Shown piece after piece: positions 50,018 to 57,463 of a stretch of DNA of 64,000 bases. A program made the position numbers and the translations under genes. The stretch comes from Arabiibacter massiliensis (GTDB lineage Bacteria > Actinomycetota > Coriobacteriia > Coriobacteriales > Eggerthellaceae): contig NZ_LT827021.1 of assembly GCF_900169505.1 (NCBI RefSeq), positions 1,922,001-1,986,000 on the forward strand. The letters are read 5' to 3'. How positions within the stretch are numbered: position 1 is the first letter of the stretch; every line of letters begins with the position of its first letter. The notes beneath the pieces are model-generated. The model was not told the DNA's origin and searched no databases. It saw only the letters and a program-made list of their open reading frames with translations.

Positions 50018-50104
50018 GCTGGTCCTTTCATCGTTCTCTCAATCGCCGCAAGGCGAGCGCGACGGTCGGCGCGCCCCTTCTCTGTCGGCGCTCCTTATTA
50101 TCGT

Positions 50105-51745
50105 CTATTTCGCATCCTTGCGCGACTTCCCGCGCGATCTCTGCGTTTTCGTCCCCTTTTGCGGATGCTCCTCGTGGTACAGCGGGATGTGGATGGTGAA
50201 GCACGCGCCCGCGCCCTTGCGGCCTTCCACCTGCACCCAGCCGTTGTGGCGCTCGACGATTTCCTTCACCACGGCCAGGCCCACGCCCAAGCCGCCGCTC
50301 TCGCGCGTGCGTCCCGCGTCGGCGCGCCAGAAGCGCGAGAACACCATCTTCGCCTCCTCGGGCGACAGGCCGATGCCCGTGTCCTGCACCGCGATGGACG
50401 CCATGATGTCGCCGCGCTTCACGCGCACGGTGATATGGCCGCCCTCGGGCGTGTAGCGCACGGCGTTGGAGATGAGGTTGGCCGTGGCCTGGCGGATCAT
50501 GTCGGCATCGCCCACCACGCGCACGCCGGGCTCCATCTGGTATTCCAGCGTGAGGCCGGAGTCGGCGACGAACGCCTCGTGCGTGGCTATAATGCCCGCG
50601 ATGAGCTTGCCCACGTCCACGACCTCGGTCTTCATCGGCGTGGAGCGGTTCTCCAGCCGCGAGAGCTTCAGCAGCGAATCCACCAGGCGGCTCAAGCGCT
50701 GCACCTCGGAGTTCACCGTTTCCAGATGCTCGGGGTCGGCCTCGAACACGCCGTCCACCATGGCCTCCACGGTGGACTGGATGGCCATGAGCGGCGTGCG
50801 CAGCTCATGCGCCACATCGGTGGTGAGGCGGCGCTCCAGCTCGCGGTCGCGCTCGATGGAGTCGGCCATCTCGTCGAACGTCTCGCCGAGGCGGGCGATC
50901 TCGTCCTCGCCGTGCAGCTGGGTGCGCGCGTTGAGGTCGCCTTCCTTGATGGCCTTGGCGGTCTTGGTCATGCGGTTGATGGGCGCTACGAGGGTGCGCG
51001 CAAACAAGAAGCCGATGCACGACGCCAGAAGGATGGCGAGCACCGTGGCGAACATCATGGCCTGGTACGAATTATCGCGGAACGCCTCGTCGGTTTGGCG
51101 CAGCAGAGCCTCAGAGCCGTACACCCACATGTGGACGGACCCCACAGCAACGTTATCGGAAACGATCTTTGCGATGGCGAGCTGGTCTCGAGCGCCGGGC
51201 GGAGGAGCGAGCGAGCCTTGATCGGAGCCCAGCTTTCCCCGCCTTCCCTGCTCATCACCGACCATCGTTGAGTCGTACACGGTCGAACCGTCTTGGTTGT
51301 CGACTATCTTCACGCCCACGCCATTAAGCTTCTCGGCGTAAAGGGCGGCTGCGATAACGCCGGGATCGTCCAGCCTGCCGGTCTCCTGGTATACCTCAGC
51401 GATCTGCTCGGCTGTCGATTCAGCAAGCTTTTCCATGTTCTGCTGCGTGTACGTCTGGAAGTGCTGCTCCCACACGAACGACAGCACGCCGATGGCCACG
51501 AGGGCGGTCATGGCGGCGATGCAGGCGAACGCCACGGTCACGCGCGTGGTGTACGTGAGGTTCGCCCAGCTGAAGCGCTTGCGCGCGCGTTTCTTCCCGC
51601 TGCCCTCGCCGTCGGTCGGCAGCTTGAGCGGACCCGTCACGGCGCTTTCGGCGTCCACCGTGATGCGTTCGGCCGCCTTCGGGCTGCCCGCGTCCTCGCG
51701 CGCGCTGCCAGAGGCGGCCGCAGCCTGTTCTCTTTTGTCCCGCAC
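50105..51745 (-). CDS. OmpR-type sensor histidine kinase
   Basis: The 546-residue protein has a cytosolic start (1-60), a membrane helix (about 68-90), an exported sensor region, a second helix (about 225-247), HAMP, HisKA with VAHELRTPLMAI, and HATPase with LISNAVRYTPEGG, DTGIGLS and GLGVGLAVVKEI. It starts at a GTG six bases after the response regulator stop, with no good ribosome binding site, so it is likely translated by coupling. The signal is unknown. Confidence 0.93.
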   Translation of the reverse strand: MRDKREQAAAASGSAREDAGSPKAAERITVDAESAVTGPLKLPTDGEGSGKKRARKRFSWANLTYTTRVTVAFACIAAMTALVAIGVLSFVWEQHFQTYTQQNMEKLAESTAEQIAEVYQETGRLDDPGVIAAALYAEKLNGVGVKIVDNQDGSTVYDSTMVGDEQGRRGKLGSDQGSLAPPPGARDQLAIAKIVSDNVAVGSVHMWVYGSEALLRQTDEAFRDNSYQAMMFATVLAILLASCIGFLFARTLVAPINRMTKTAKAIKEGDLNARTQLHGEDEIARLGETFDEMADSIERDRELERRLTTDVAHELRTPLMAIQSTVEAMVDGVFEADPEHLETVNSEVQRLSRLVDSLLKLSRLENRSTPMKTEVVDVGKLIAGIIATHEAFVADSGLTLEYQMEPGVRVVGDADMIRQATANLISNAVRYTPEGGHITVRVKRGDIMASIAVQDTGIGLSPEEAKMVFSRFWRADAGRTRESGGLGVGLAVVKEIVERHNGWVQVEGRKGAGACFTIHIPLYHEEHPQKGTKTQRSRGKSRKDAK

Positions 51746-51751
51746 GTTCGG

Positions 51752-52462
51752 TTACTGGGCGGCTTTCGTGGGATCCTCGAAGCGGTACCCCACGCCGTGC
51801 ACGGTGTGCAGCCACTTCGGGCTGCGCGGATTGTCGCCGATCTTCGCGCGCAGGTTCTTCACGTGCGAGTCGATGGTGCGCTCGTAGCCCTCGAAGTCGT
51901 AGCCGAGCACCTTCTCCACCAGCTCCATGCGCGAGTACACGCGGCCGGGATAGCGCGACAGCGTGGTGAGCAGCTTGAACTCGCTGGCCGTGAGGTCGAT
52001 CTCCTCGCCGTTCACCAGCACCTTGTGGCCCGACACGTCGATGGTGAGCTCGCCGAACTCCAGCACCTCGCGCTGCGGCTCGCTGTCGGCGTGCACGCGG
52101 CGCAGAAGCGCACGGGAGCGGGCCACCAGCTCGCGGGGGCTGAACGGCTTGACCAGGTAGTCGTCGGCACCCAGCTCCAGGCCGATGATGCGGTCCTCCA
52201 CCTCGCCCTTCGCGGTGAGCATGATGATGGGCACGTCGGAGTTGTCGCGGATGGCGCGGCAGACGCGCTCGCCCGGCACGCGGGGCAGCATGAGGTCGAG
52301 GATGACCAGGTCGAAGTGGTGCTTGGAGAACTCCTCGAGAGCCTCCTGGCCGTCACCCACCGCCGTCACCCAGTAGTTCTCGCGCTCAAGATACGCCGTC
52401 ACGGCGTCGCGGATGGCCTTCTCGTCTTCGACGAGCAGTATGCGTCGCGTTTCGTTGCTCAT
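51752..52462 (-). CDS. OmpR-family response regulator
   Basis: The 236-residue protein has a receiver domain with the phosphorylated Asp in LVILDLMLPRVPGE and the Lys in DYLVKPFSPREL. A winged-helix trans_reg_C domain follows (VNGEEIDLTASEFKLLTTLS, RTIDSHVKNLRAKIG). It is the first gene of a two-gene operon with the sensor kinase. The divergent neighbour is a membrane-anchored Gly-rich protein, a possible target. GAGGAG precedes the ATG. Confidence 0.95.
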   Translation of the reverse strand: MSNETRRILLVEDEKAIRDAVTAYLERENYWVTAVGDGQEALEEFSKHHFDLVILDLMLPRVPGERVCRAIRDNSDVPIIMLTAKGEVEDRIIGLELGADDYLVKPFSPRELVARSRALLRRVHADSEPQREVLEFGELTIDVSGHKVLVNGEEIDLTASEFKLLTTLSRYPGRVYSRMELVEKVLGYDFEGYERTIDSHVKNLRAKIGDNPRSPKWLHTVHGVGYRFEDPTKAAQ

Positions 52463-52616
52463 GGATCACTCCTCAAGCTCGTTGTCATCTCGGCAGCAGA
52501 ACGGCCCGCGTTCCCTGCGCGGACCAGCCCCGAGCCCGCTGGTCGTGTTTGCAGTTATTGTAGCAATTCCCCTGAAGGCGGCTGGAACCTGTGCGTGAAA
52601 TGACACAATAAACACC

Positions 52617-54230
52617 ATGGTAACCCGCAGACCCACACACGCCAGCCACGTCAAGCCCACGAGCGCATCGAAACGCCGTGCGAACAGGCACAATGCCTCG
52701 AACTCCGGAGGGTCGCCGTACGCGGGCGGCAAAGGCGCGAGCGGTCGCGGCGGACATGTGGGCAACGTCTCCGGCTTCGGCGGCGCAGGCGGCCCGAGCG
52801 CCGGCGGGCGCGGCGGTGCGCCCAGCATCGGCAACGTCGCGGGTTTTGGGGGCCCGAATGCCGCCGGCGGGCGCGGGGCGCATCGGCGCTCCTCGTCAGG
52901 CGCCGCCGGCAACGGCCGGCCCTCCCCTTCGCCCCGATCCTCCGCTCCTGCCGACGACGGCGTGCGCGTTCCCACGCCGGGCGGCGGCGAGGTGCTTCTG
53001 ACCAGGCGGCACTTTCTGTATGGAGCGCTCGGCGTAGGCGCTTTGGCCGCGGTCGGCGGCGGCGCCACCGTCGTGGCCCAGCAGATGGCGAAGGACGCCG
53101 ACGACGAGCTCACGGTGCTCGAAGTGCCGGAGAGCGCCGTGACGGCCGTGCTCTCATCCGACCTGTTCGCCGAGGTGGACTCGGCGGAGCGCATGCAACT
53201 GACAAGCAGCTGCGAGCTGCCCTTCGGCTCGCTCGTGTGGGCGAACGACGAGTCCGTCGCGGCCTGCCTGCTGCCCACGGAGGAGGGCAAGCCCCTCACG
53301 CAGGCCGGGCTGGTGATGCTGTCGTCCGGCAGCTACGTGGTGGTGCTCGAGCAGGCGGTGGGCCTGGACGAGGGCTTCGAGATCTACGATGTGCGCGCCA
53401 CGTCGTCGGGGCTCGTGTGGACCGAGGCCGACATCCTCGACGGCATATGGCGCGTCTACACCGCGCGCTGGGACGGCTCGGCCCTCGGCGCGCCCGCGCT
53501 CGTGGAGGAGGGCGACGGGGAGTGGGAGACGCCCACCCTCGCCGCCGTGGGCAACCGGGCCTTCTGGCAGGTGCTGCCGAAGGCTGACGGGGCGAAGAAG
53601 GCCGAGGATTCGCTGGTCAAACGCGCCACCATGGGGACGAACGACGTGGAGACGGTGTGGACGTCGCACGGGCGCCTGGCCTCGCCGCCCTACGGGATGC
53701 GCGACTCCGTGGTCATCACGCCGCGCACCGATACCGGCTCGATCCACTACCAGCTCACCCGGCTCGACGCCGAGTCGGGCCAGGTGCTCGACTCGCTCGT
53801 GCTGCCCGCGTCCATGCGGCCGCTCGAGGCCGGATACGGCGAGACGGGCTTCACGTTCGCGTTCGATGGCAGCTACCAGTACGGCGACGGCATCGCCAAC
53901 CTGGGCACCTACCTGCCCGAGGCCGCGGTGACCAACGGCGACTACAGCGGCTCTCCCTGGCTGTGGTTCGACAGGTCGCCCTCTGCCGCGCCGGCCTGGT
54001 GCGGGTCGTTCTTCATGGTGAAATCCACGTCGGCCGTGAGCGGGGTGAATCCGGTGACGCGCGAGTGGTTCGCCATCTATCCCGAGGACGGCGCGGACAA
54101 GGAGGGCGAGTACCTCGCCTCGACGGGGACGCACGACGTGCTGGTGACGTTCACGAACCTGGACGACAAGCCCCTCGACGGCGAACCGCGCAAGTGCTGC
54201 CTCGTGCGCACCTGGTCGCCGCTCGCTTAA
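52617..54230 (+). CDS. Gly-rich membrane-anchored protein with twin-arginine motif and propeller-like exported domain
   Basis: The 537-residue protein has a basic start, a Gly-rich disordered stretch with a repeated unit (GNVSGFGGAGG and GNVAGFGGPNA), then LLTRRHFLYGALGVGALAAV at about 127, an RR-containing membrane segment. The exported part (about 160-537) is beta-rich with repeated W/Y-containing blades, suggesting a propeller. I know no function. There is no clear ribosome binding site before the ATG, so a leaderless start is possible. It is divergent from the two-component system. Confidence 0.65.
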   Translation: MVTRRPTHASHVKPTSASKRRANRHNASNSGGSPYAGGKGASGRGGHVGNVSGFGGAGGPSAGGRGGAPSIGNVAGFGGPNAAGGRGAHRRSSSGAAGNGRPSPSPRSSAPADDGVRVPTPGGGEVLLTRRHFLYGALGVGALAAVGGGATVVAQQMAKDADDELTVLEVPESAVTAVLSSDLFAEVDSAERMQLTSSCELPFGSLVWANDESVAACLLPTEEGKPLTQAGLVMLSSGSYVVVLEQAVGLDEGFEIYDVRATSSGLVWTEADILDGIWRVYTARWDGSALGAPALVEEGDGEWETPTLAAVGNRAFWQVLPKADGAKKAEDSLVKRATMGTNDVETVWTSHGRLASPPYGMRDSVVITPRTDTGSIHYQLTRLDAESGQVLDSLVLPASMRPLEAGYGETGFTFAFDGSYQYGDGIANLGTYLPEAAVTNGDYSGSPWLWFDRSPSAAPAWCGSFFMVKSTSAVSGVNPVTREWFAIYPEDGADKEGEYLASTGTHDVLVTFTNLDDKPLDGEPRKCCLVRTWSPLA

Positions 54231-54249
54231 TCCGTCTCCTCGGGGGCGC

Positions 54250-54352
54250 GGGCGGGGCGAGGGGCCTGCTGCTCGGACAGTCCTGCTCGCACGGACAGCC
54301 CACTGGGCTGTCCGGCTCGTGCGGAACTCGCATCAGACCCCTCGCCCCGCCC
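54250..54352. other. Large structured hairpin, possible terminator or RNA element
   Basis: GGGCGGGGCGAGGGGCCTG (54250-54268) pairs with 54334-54352 over 19 positions with one mismatch (G-U in one RNA strand). Inside lies a second hairpin, CGGACAGCCC-ACT-GGGCTGTCCG (54292-54314), with CGGACAG also repeated at 54274. No U-tract follows. It fills most of the gap after the Gly-rich protein gene. Confidence 0.6.
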
Positions 54353-54406
54353 GCCGGAAGGCTGACTTGCTCGCTCAGAAGGATCAACCTGGGAGATGAT
54401 TTCTTA

Positions 54407-54424
54407 TATACAATCCTGTATACT
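54407..54424 (+). promoter_or_regulatory. Operator and -10 box of the toxin-antitoxin operon
   Basis: TATACA-ATCC-TGTATA (54407-54422) is a perfect inverted repeat that overlaps a TATACT -10 box (54419-54424). The antitoxin gene starts 32 bases downstream. Such placement fits repression by the antitoxin complex. The surrounding 60 bases are AT-rich, unlike the rest of the region. Confidence 0.6.
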
Positions 54425-54455
54425 ATGGTATTGACTTTTATAGAGGGAGATTGCT

Positions 54456-54740
54456 ATGAATGTTTATACTTCGAGTGAGCTTGCTTCCAGAACGAAGGCT
54501 GTGTGCGATGCCGCTCGTACGCAGGGGTGCGCCTACATCAGCACCAATGGCAAGATCGATCTCATGATGGTCGACTTGTCGGACTTCGAGACGCTCAACG
54601 ACGCGGTGCGGTCTTTCGACGAATGGACGGCTATGCGAACGCTGCGGAACATCTGGAGCAAAACCGCCGCCCGTCCCCTCTCGGACGAGGAAATAGAGCA
54701 GGAGATCGCCGCCGCCCGCTCCGAGATCTCAGCTTCATGA
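54456..54740 (+). CDS. Phd/YefM-like antitoxin
   Basis: The 94-residue protein fits the Phd/YefM layout: a DNA-binding N-terminus (SSELASRTKAVCDAARTQG), a strand with ISTNGKIDLMMVDLSDFE and an acidic helical tail (LSDEEIEQEIAAARSEI) for toxin binding. AGGGAG lies before the ATG. The stop overlaps the toxin start as ATGA. It should neutralise the PIN toxin and repress its own promoter. Confidence 0.85.
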   Translation: MNVYTSSELASRTKAVCDAARTQGCAYISTNGKIDLMMVDLSDFETLNDAVRSFDEWTAMRTLRNIWSKTAARPLSDEEIEQEIAAARSEISAS

Positions 54741-55162
54741 CCTACCTCATCCTCGATACCAACATCCTCGTTTCTGCTCTGTGGCAGAACAGGAAGCACG
54801 GCAAGCCGTCGCTGCTGCTCGGTCTTTGCATCGAGCGCCATTACGGATGGGTGTACACGGCATCGATCTACCGCGAGTATGAGGCAGTGCTCTCGCGCCC
54901 CAAATTCGGTTTCGACGAAGCCGAGGTGGAGGCGATTCTCAAAATCGTAAGGACGATCGGACTTTGCGCCGACCCGGTCTCTCGCGGCCTCTCGTCCCCG
55001 TCGTGCGCCGACGCGGACGACCAGAAATTCTACGATGCCGCTCGCAGCTGGGACGCCATCCTCATCACCGGCAACAAGAAGCACTTCCCGGAAGACGAGC
55101 GCGTGAAGACCCCCGCCGAATTCCTGGCGAACCGCCTCATCGACATACCGCTCAACAACTGA
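54737..55162 (+). CDS. PIN-domain ribonuclease toxin
   Basis: The 141-residue protein has the PIN acidic residues: Asp in LILDTNILVSAL, Glu in IYREYEAVLSRP, Asp in CADADDQKFYDAA, and an ITGNKKHF motif. PIN toxins cut RNA at the ribosome or in tRNA. It starts at the ATG overlapping the antitoxin stop. The last 54 bases around its stop (55120-55173) are copied at 55524-55577. Confidence 0.9.
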   Translation: MTYLILDTNILVSALWQNRKHGKPSLLLGLCIERHYGWVYTASIYREYEAVLSRPKFGFDEAEVEAILKIVRTIGLCADPVSRGLSSPSCADADDQKFYDAARSWDAILITGNKKHFPEDERVKTPAEFLANRLIDIPLNN

Positions 55163-55200
55163 TTCGCTTGCCCGTGTTGCCAGGGGCGGCTCGTCGCACC

Positions 55201-55260
55201 CGATTGTCGACCGAAACACACGCAAAACGCTCCTGTGGCGTGTGTTTCGGTCGACAATCG
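55201..55260. repeat. Palindromic repeat family B, copy 3
   Basis: Arms of 23 bases reading CGATTGTCGACCGAAACACA onward are perfectly paired, with the CTGTGGC loop end. It begins 38 bases past the PIN toxin stop. The arms are identical over 19 bases to copies 1 and 2. Confidence 0.88.
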
Positions 55261-55347
55261 GCATGCTGCGCGAGCCTCGGCCCTCGTGTAACGGCGCTAC
55301 GATGAAATGGCCCATGCATTCGCCTTGCTGAAAGAGAGGCACGGACG

Positions 55348-55726
55348 ATGAACCTTACGTTCCGAGGCTTTCTCCGCCTCTATTGCCGGGAGCTTTCGGG
55401 CCTGCAAACGGACAGCATCAAGAAGCTGTGCGAGAGCGCGGCAACGGATGCCCCCAGGCTCGCGGAGCCCCTCTTCCTTGAGGCGCCGGACACGCCCGAC
55501 CGCTTCAAAAAAGTTCGGCGCGCATTCCTGGCGAACCGTTTTATCGACATACCGCTCAACAACTGATTCGCTTGCCCTCATGCGCGAACGCGAGCTCACC
55601 GCGTACCGGATCTGCAAGGATCTCGACCTCAATCTCGGCAACATCTACGCCTACTTGAACAGGGGCGACGTCGCGAAAGTGAGTCGCAACACGGCGCGGC
55701 GCATCTTGGAGCATGCCTCTTCGTAA
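55348..55726 (+). pseudogene. Small HTH-like gene broken by a copied PIN gene tail
   Basis: A first part (55348-55520) encodes MNLTFRGFLRLYCRELSGLQ... with a start at 55348. It then runs into a copy of the PIN gene 3' end (55524-55577) and stops with IDIPLNN. In the next frame, LMRERELTAYRICKDLDLNL onward continues to 55726, ending in an HTH-like segment (YLNRGDVAKVSRNTARRIL). The two outer parts look like one small regulatory protein whose centre was replaced, with loss of frame. Confidence 0.6.
55524..55577 (+). repeat. Copy of the PIN gene 3' end (54 bp, 3 mismatches)
   Basis: Positions 55120-55173 and 55524-55577 agree at 51 of 54 bases, ATTCCTGGCGAACCG to GATTCGCTTGCCC, including the toxin stop codon. 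The three differences cluster at one spot. This indicates duplication by recombination rather than convergence. Confidence 0.9.
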
Positions 55727-55815
55727 AGTCGGATGCCTTGAACCGTCTCGCATTTCCCTCCTCCGCACGCGGGGCGGCGATTCAGTATAATGGGCCGTCG
55801 AAGGAGGGGTGCGTC

Positions 55816-57285
55816 GTGGATTCCAAGCGCGAGTCTTTGCTCATAGCCGTGGGGGCGGGCACGAATCTGAGCCTGTACGGCATCGGCGTGTGGAACGGCA
55901 GCACCACGCTGACGGGCGGGTTCCTGTTCGGGCCGGCCGCGCAGGCGTTCGCCGACTGGTATTTGTGGCTCGCGACGCTCGGCATGCTGGCCGGCATCGC
56001 CGCGCGCGCGTGCATCTCGCTGCGCTCCAACGAAAGCGGCATGTTCCACGCGCGAACCACCTACGCGCCCGTCGTCGCAGCCGCCGCCCTGTTCCTCAGC
56101 GGGCTGTGGACGAGCAGCCTTCCCGCGCTGTGCGTCGCGGCGTTCTGCACCGGCTGGTCGTTCGCCTGCCTGTCCATCTTCTGGGTGGTGCGCATCTACC
56201 GCGCATTCGACCGGGCGCGCGTGCTCTTCCCCCTCGTGCTTGCGTGCTCGGCGCTCATCAACGCCGTGTTCGCCCTCGCCCCGCAAGGCCAGCTGCATGT
56301 TTACCTGGGAATCTCGCTGCTCGCCTCCGCGCTGTGCAGCGCCCTCATCCGCGTCGGCGCGCGCCCGGAGGGCCCCTCGCCGCGTCCGGATCCCGCCCTT
56401 GAACTGCGGACGCGCTACCTGCCCGCGTTCAAGAGCTTCGCCGGCGTGCTCTTCTGCGTCGCGGCGCTCGAGACCATCGCCCCCACGATGAACTACATGG
56501 GGCTCGCGAACACGCTCGCGTCGAGCGTCCAGCTGGGCGTGGTGTGCGCGGCCCAGGCGAGCGCGGCCGTCGTCCTCTTCTTCGTCCTGAGGCACCTGAG
56601 GGCGCCGCTGCATTCGGTGCAGTTCTTCAAGTTCGTCACGCCGGTGCTCATCCTGGCCCTGTTCCCGGTGCCGTTCGCCGGCCACGCGTACTCCCTGGCC
56701 ATGCTCTACATCGGCTCGTGCCTGCATTTCGTGGTGGTGAGCTCGCTGTTCTGCGTGGACGCCATGGCCATCGCCCGCAAGGGCCGGCTGACGTTCGAGT
56801 TCTTCTACGCCGCGGGGCTCTTCGCCCTCATGGCAGTGTGCGTGGTGCTCGAGGAGGTCATGCCGCTGGTGCTGCAAACCTCCAGTTCGACCGACCTGCT
56901 CGTGGTGTTCGGCGTGTTCTTCTGCATCTACATCCTCAGCATGGCGTTCATGTTCGCGCGCCGGCAGCGGCAGGAGCCGCCCGACGATTCGCCGTCGACC
57001 ACGCCCGCACCCCGTGAAGCCGACCCCATCCCCTCCCCCTCCGAGCCGACGCTGCGCGCACGCGTCGTGCAGCGCGACTGCCAGCTGAGCGACCGCGAGA
57101 CGGAGATCCTCGAGCTGCTGCTGCGCGGCAAGAACGTGCCCGCCATCGCCGAGGAGCTGGTCATCTCGCAGAACACCGTGCGCTCCCACGTGAAGCGCAT
57201 CTACCGCGCCACCGGCATCCACACCCGCCAAGAGCTGATCACCCACTGCGAAGGCATCGACGTCGAGCGCGCGATCCGTTTTTGA
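55816..57285 (+). CDS. LuxR-type regulator with large N-terminal membrane domain
   Basis: The 489-residue protein has about twelve hydrophobic segments (10-395), a Pro-rich linker (SPSTTPAPREADPIPSPSEP) and a LuxR HTH: LSDRETEILELLLRGKN, then ISQNTVRSHVKRIYRATGI. The start is a GTG at 55816, eight bases after AAGGAGG; the longer frame from 55738 has no such site. It lies upstream of, and in line with, the exported OYE-type enzyme and probably regulates it. Confidence 0.87.
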   Translation: MDSKRESLLIAVGAGTNLSLYGIGVWNGSTTLTGGFLFGPAAQAFADWYLWLATLGMLAGIAARACISLRSNESGMFHARTTYAPVVAAAALFLSGLWTSSLPALCVAAFCTGWSFACLSIFWVVRIYRAFDRARVLFPLVLACSALINAVFALAPQGQLHVYLGISLLASALCSALIRVGARPEGPSPRPDPALELRTRYLPAFKSFAGVLFCVAALETIAPTMNYMGLANTLASSVQLGVVCAAQASAAVVLFFVLRHLRAPLHSVQFFKFVTPVLILALFPVPFAGHAYSLAMLYIGSCLHFVVVSSLFCVDAMAIARKGRLTFEFFYAAGLFALMAVCVVLEEVMPLVLQTSSSTDLLVVFGVFFCIYILSMAFMFARRQRQEPPDDSPSTTPAPREADPIPSPSEPTLRARVVQRDCQLSDRETEILELLLRGKNVPAIAEELVISQNTVRSHVKRIYRATGIHTRQELITHCEGIDVERAIRF

Positions 57286-57345
57286 ATCTTTCGGCGCTTC
57301 GCTCGCTCAGGATGGCAAAGAGGGGCTTCGACTACGGCAATCCTC

Positions 57346-57377
57346 GATTCACCCAGCTCCCGGCGCGAATCACCCAG
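57346..57377. promoter_or_regulatory. Direct repeats GATTCACCCAG upstream of the OYE gene
   Basis: GATTCACCCAG at 57346-57356 and GAATCACCCAG at 57367-57377 are 21 bp apart, two helical turns. TCACCCAG is also seen at 9366-9373, in front of the first LuxR/reductase pair. They are candidate sites for the LuxR protein. The rest of 57286-57463 holds a fragment of a family D repeat (57292-57316). Confidence 0.4.
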
Positions 57378-57463
57378 TTTGAGACACGGACCGGCCGCGC
57401 CCTTCCCCTATCTTGGATGCCGCCCCTCAAAGGGCATGCAGATCCAAGGAGAGAGGAAGCACT

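Noticed and set aside
57292..57316. A further full family D repeat
   Set aside because: Only the GCTTCGCTCGCTCAGGATG end is present, with a changed last part, so it is at most a fragment.
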